Part shown: positions 6,746 through 8,722 of the stretch, in pieces
Layout of the letters: each line of letters starts with the position of its first letter
Position numbering within the stretch: the first letter of the stretch is position 1
Assembly (NCBI GenBank): GCA_900547815.1
Contig: URHY01000080.1
Coordinates: forward strand, 1-8,722
Direction of reading: 5' to 3'
DNA: 8,722 nucleotides
DNA from: an uncultured Solobacterium sp.
GTDB taxonomy: Bacteria > Bacillota_I > Bacilli_A > Erysipelotrichales > Erysipelotrichaceae
Notes under the pieces: generated by a model
The model's database searches: none
What the model saw: only the letters and a program-made list of their open reading frames with translations
Told to the model about the DNA's origin: nothing
Program-made: the position numbers and the translations under genes

Positions 6746-6778
6746 AACATACTAAACAACACTTAAAATTTGCTTAAA
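6746..6778 (-). promoter_or_regulatory. CiaR-like direct-repeat operator and promoter of the synthetase/two-component operon
   Basis: On the minus strand TTTAAG (6778-6773), CAAAT, TTTAAG (6767-6762), ten bases, then a -10-like TATGTT (6751-6746). Repeat period is 11 bp and there is no -35 match, the typical form of a promoter activated by an OmpR-family regulator. The -10 is weak (4 of 6). The predicted start (~6740-6739) coincides with the synthetase ATG. The distal repeat overlaps the T-run of the sulfotransferase terminator. Confidence 0.6.
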
Positions 6779-6802
6779 AAAGTTAGAGATTGCTCTCTAA
6801 CT
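6776..6802 (-). terminator. Terminator of the sulfotransferase-like gene
   Basis: A 9-bp perfect stem (6781-6789 AGTTAGAGA with 6794-6802, loop TTGC) is followed on the minus strand by six T (6781-6776). The stop codon of the gene (6799-6797) lies inside the stem. Read-through would continue into the synthetase operon on the same strand. Confidence 0.8.
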
Positions 6803-8350
6803 AAAGTAATATCCTTTATAATCATAATAATAGATTCGATAAATAAAACGATCATTTTTCTTGATACTGAATTGTTGTTCTAAATTTCCATCCGTATCAT
6901 AAATGGATAATAGTCCTGCAACACCTGAATCTACGACAATATGATTAGCTAGATTTTGTGCACTGGATACATAGGCACTAAACGGAACTTCAAATGAATT
7001 GACCAATGTATATGTACCTTCATTTTCATCTACTAAATACTGATAGTAATACGATGTTGTGCCTTCTGTAATACTTGTTTGAATTCCTTCATTTACTGTC
7101 CAGTCATAATCTTTTCTTGTCTTTGAATAACCAAAATTATTGTCAAACATGTATAAATAATATTGACCTGTTTCTAATGAATCATCTTCCAAATAGGTTA
7201 CAGTATGTTGACCTCCACTTGTCAAGAAGTCACCTACTTTTGTATATAAGAATTCGGTATAGTCTGTATCTTTCCAGAAATCTTCATTTCCAATGATATA
7301 GCCAATACTTGGATTTGTGCTTACATCATTGATTTTAATGATTGAACTTGTTTCTCGAGAAGAAAGAATAACACTATCATCACTTAAGTATTGAAGTGTA
7401 TTGATATGCATCCAATCCCATTTTGAGCCTTCCTTATGATTCGTGCTTTCTTTGTAGCTTTTAAATAAATCTTCTAAATCTAATAATTCACTTACTTTTT
7501 CAGTCTCTACATCCAATTTAATAATGCAGTCTTCTACACTATTCTTTTCTTCATTTGTAGCTAATAAAATCAAATTTCCATCCTGATCAAATTGATAATC
7601 GTGATGAACTATATAATTGCCCAAATTATAAATGTGTTCAATCCTGCCTAAATGATTAATAGCTGCCATTCGATGTGTTGATACACTCATATATAACATT
7701 TGATTTTGCATCAACATACGATGAGAACGATATCCAATAATCGGTATTTCTGATCGCAAAATGCCATTTGTATCATACATATAGACAAAATCTTGATCAT
7801 CGGCATCATTTCCTAATAGTGTATATAAACCATTGCCTAAATCTTGTTTAGAACCAGACACTTGTTTAAGTTGTATATCTTCATCACCTAAAAGAGATCC
7901 CATTGTATAATTTGTACTTACACTTTGACTTGTACCATCCTTATAAGTAGCTGTAATTGTGATTGTATTTGTACAATCAGGAATCAATCCAATCAATTGA
8001 AACTCATGTTCTTTTTGATAGGTTTTAGCTTGATATGCCGTAGCTGTAAAATCTGCATAATCGCTGCAACTTACTGTATATGTAATTTTAGCCGCTTTGT
8101 ATGTATTAAAATAAACATACATCGATTGTGTATTGGTTGAAAATGGATTGTATTTCATAAACATATTTTGAAGTGTATAGTTTCCATTTCCTTTTTCATT
8201 TTCTAAATCTGATAATGCCTGCTCTTGAAACTGAATCGTATAGATTTTATTGACTGTGACTCTTGATTGATCATCTTTATAGATTCCATATCCTATCGTA
8301 AGGCCTATAATCAATACAAATATCAATATGTTTCCGAGTTTTTTCTTCAT
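6797..8350 (-). CDS. Membrane-anchored aryl-sulfate sulfotransferase-like protein (AssT family)
   Basis: A 517-aa protein with a short basic N-terminus (MKKK) and one hydrophobic segment (about 7-24), with no clear signal-peptidase site or lipobox, so it is probably anchored and faces outward. Residues 30-150 resemble the N-terminal beta domain and 170-517 the beta-propeller of PAPS-independent aryl-sulfate sulfotransferases, which move sulfate from a phenolic sulfate to another phenol. Active-site equivalents of E. coli AssT H252, H356, R374 and H436 appear to be H250 (VHHDYQFD), H315 (DWMHIN), R332 (SSRET) and H382 (GGQHTV); the H315-R332 spacing (17) is close to the 18 of AssT. Cysteines are C95, C126 and C275; a C95-C126 disulfide is possible. 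The start at 8350 has GTGGTGA about 7-8 nt upstream. It is transcribed alone from a box-controlled promoter and ends in its own terminator, just ahead of the two-component operon. Natural donors and acceptors are unknown. Confidence 0.85.
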   Translation of the reverse strand: MKKKLGNILIFVLIIGLTIGYGIYKDDQSRVTVNKIYTIQFQEQALSDLENEKGNGNYTLQNMFMKYNPFSTNTQSMYVYFNTYKAAKITYTVSCSDYADFTATAYQAKTYQKEHEFQLIGLIPDCTNTITITATYKDGTSQSVSTNYTMGSLLGDEDIQLKQVSGSKQDLGNGLYTLLGNDADDQDFVYMYDTNGILRSEIPIIGYRSHRMLMQNQMLYMSVSTHRMAAINHLGRIEHIYNLGNYIVHHDYQFDQDGNLILLATNEEKNSVEDCIIKLDVETEKVSELLDLEDLFKSYKESTNHKEGSKWDWMHINTLQYLSDDSVILSSRETSSIIKINDVSTNPSIGYIIGNEDFWKDTDYTEFLYTKVGDFLTSGGQHTVTYLEDDSLETGQYYLYMFDNNFGYSKTRKDYDWTVNEGIQTSITEGTTSYYYQYLVDENEGTYTLVNSFEVPFSAYVSSAQNLANHIVVDSGVAGLLSIYDTDGNLEQQFSIKKNDRFIYRIYYYDYKGYYFS

Positions 8351-8370
8351 AACAAATTCACCACGAAAAT

Positions 8371-8413
8371 ATTGTATTATGTTTTCCTTAAGTTTTCCTT
8401 AAGTTTTCTTAAG
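8371..8413 (-). promoter_or_regulatory. Triple CTTAAG operator and promoter of the sulfotransferase-like gene
   Basis: Three CTTAAG copies lie at 8408-8413, 8398-8403 and 8387-8392 (steps of 10 and 11 bp, A-rich spacers), then ten bases, then TACAAT (8376-8371) on the minus strand. The proximal pair gives CTTAAG-N5-CTTAAG-N10-(-10), the same geometry as the operon promoter. No -35 hexamer is present. Two further TTAA cores (8417-8420, 8428-8431), themselves 11 bp apart, extend the array upstream. The predicted start (~8364) leaves a 14-nt leader holding GTGGTGA. Confidence 0.65.
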
Positions 8414-8437
8414 ATTTTAACAGAAAGTTAAATTTGT

Positions 8438-8496
8438 AAAAAAAAGAAATAGGCTTGATTATTCTAAGGGCATGAAAAGTATAATCGCCTATTTCG
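8438..8496 (-). ncRNA. Candidate ~59-nt hairpin small RNA under a CiaR-like box
   Basis: Read on the minus strand, GAAATAGGC (8495-8487) pairs with GCCTATTTC (8454-8446) and GATTAT (8486-8481) with ATAATC (8462-8457), with an AA bulge and an 18-nt loop (8480-8463) containing CATGCCCTTAG. Eight T (8445-8438) follow, a strong terminator. A -10 (TATACT, 8508-8503) preceded by the box puts the transcript start at ~8496, at the stem base, so nearly the whole RNA would be the hairpin. No coding frame or ribosome site is visible. Alternatively it is only a terminator shielding the sulfotransferase promoter from transcripts entering from the right. The exact box-to-hairpin arrangement makes the RNA reading attractive. 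Confidence 0.5.
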
Positions 8497-8502
8497 TTAG
8501 CG

Positions 8503-8535
8503 AGTATATCGATTCAAACTTAAATAAACCTTAAA
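8503..8535 (-). promoter_or_regulatory. CiaR-like direct-repeat operator and promoter facing the hairpin RNA
   Basis: Minus strand: TTTAAG (8535-8530), GTTTA, TTTAAG (8524-8519), ten bases, TATACT (8508-8503). This is the best copy of the shared formula. The same repeats lie 12 bp upstream of the + strand -10 of the LURP-one-related gene, so one operator could serve both directions, though in the + direction the repeats are inverted relative to the -10. Confidence 0.6.
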
Positions 8536-8544
8536 TATATTCAA

Positions 8545-8553
8545 TGCTATAAT
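8545..8553 (+). promoter_or_regulatory. Extended -10 promoter of the LURP-one-related gene
   Basis: TGC-TATAAT (8545-8553) is a perfect extended -10. At the 17-bp position upstream there is no -35 (TAAACC, 8525-8530); the region is instead occupied by the direct repeats 8519-8535. Transcription would start near 8560, giving a ~12-nt leader with GGTGGTGA before the ATG at 8572. Confidence 0.6.
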
Positions 8554-8571
8554 TGGGATGGTGGTGAAATT

Positions 8572-8670
8572 ATGAAACTATTATTTAAGCAACGATTCTT
8601 TTCCTGGTTTGACAGTTATGATATATACAACGAAGATGGTCAGGTCATATATCAAGTTGAAGGAAAATGA
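8572..8670 (+). pseudogene. 5' fragment of a LURP-one-related (YxjI-type) gene
   Basis: The frame gives 32 residues, MKLLFKQRFFSWFDSYDIYN at the start, then an EDGQVIYQVEGK end, before TGA at 8668-8670. This closely resembles the N-terminus of the LURP-one-related/YxjI family (usually about 160 residues: KQ-FFSW-D-F-IYDE-G pattern). After K32 the similarity stops. None of the three frames in 8671-8722 continues the family, and all meet early stops (TGA, TAG, TAA). Promoter and ribosome site (GGTGGTGA, 8560-8567) are intact, so the front of the gene is whole and the rest is lost or displaced. A deletion or insertion joint near 8668 is likely. Less likely, it is a genuine 32-aa product. The remaining 52 bases are AT-rich, without a recognisable gene; I could not identify an insertion-sequence end. 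Confidence 0.55.
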
Positions 8671-8722
8671 TGTTAGCATATAAATAGGACTAGTCAAAAA
8701 GAGAAAATTTACACCAGTGGTA

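Noticed and set aside
8671..8722. Possible insertion-sequence end at the right edge
   Set aside because: Suggestive because the gene breaks just before it, but only 52 bases are visible and I see no terminal repeat or target duplication, so it is not called.
1..8722. tRNA, rRNA, CRISPR arrays and prophage genes
   Set aside because: No cloverleaf, rRNA segment, spaced repeat array or phage-type gene is visible.

Overview
The window is AT-rich and carries genes with purine-rich Shine-Dalgarno sites, sigma-A-like promoters and hairpin/T-tract terminators. That points to a low-GC Gram-positive (Bacillota). The gene set (short TsaC, MnmE, PAPS-independent aryl-sulfotransferase, RelQ-like alarmone synthetase, LURP-one-related protein) would fit a gut Erysipelotrichia-type bacterium, but the genus is a guess.

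Left part (1-2561) is mostly housekeeping. An 82-aa unknown protein reads leftward from a strong promoter lying almost at its start codon. Next is a structured stretch that looks like a small + strand RNA ending in a terminator (436-524). Then come the divergent tRNA-modification genes tsaC (t6A37 pathway) and mnmE (wobble-uridine modification). A bidirectional terminator at 2525-2561 separates mnmE from the convergent operon.

Central part (2538-6739, minus strand) is one compact operon read right to left: small (p)ppGpp synthetase, OmpR-type response regulator RR2, second OmpR-type regulator RR1, membrane histidine kinase, M24 Xaa-Pro peptidase. Junctions are 1 nt, 23 nt, an 8-nt overlap and 10 nt.

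Right part (6776-8722): an extracellular membrane-anchored aryl-sulfate sulfotransferase-like protein sits upstream of the operon on the same strand. Beyond it is a 221-bp control region holding a second operator, a putative ~59-nt hairpin RNA, a third operator, and the first 32 codons of a LURP-one-related (YxjI-type) gene that breaks off.

The main observation is one promoter formula seen three times on the minus strand: [T/C]TTAAG-N5-[T/C]TTAAG-N10-(-10 box). It precedes the alarmone-synthetase/two-component operon, the sulfotransferase gene and the hairpin RNA. None has a convincing -35 box. It resembles the streptococcal CiaR box, including its use for small RNAs. I infer that RR1 (or RR2) activates its own operon, the sulfotransferase and the RNA, which would join an envelope-sensing kinase, (p)ppGpp synthesis, a secreted sulfotransferase and a small RNA in one local regulon. 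The box geometry is seen directly; the regulator assignment and the RNA's function are inferred.
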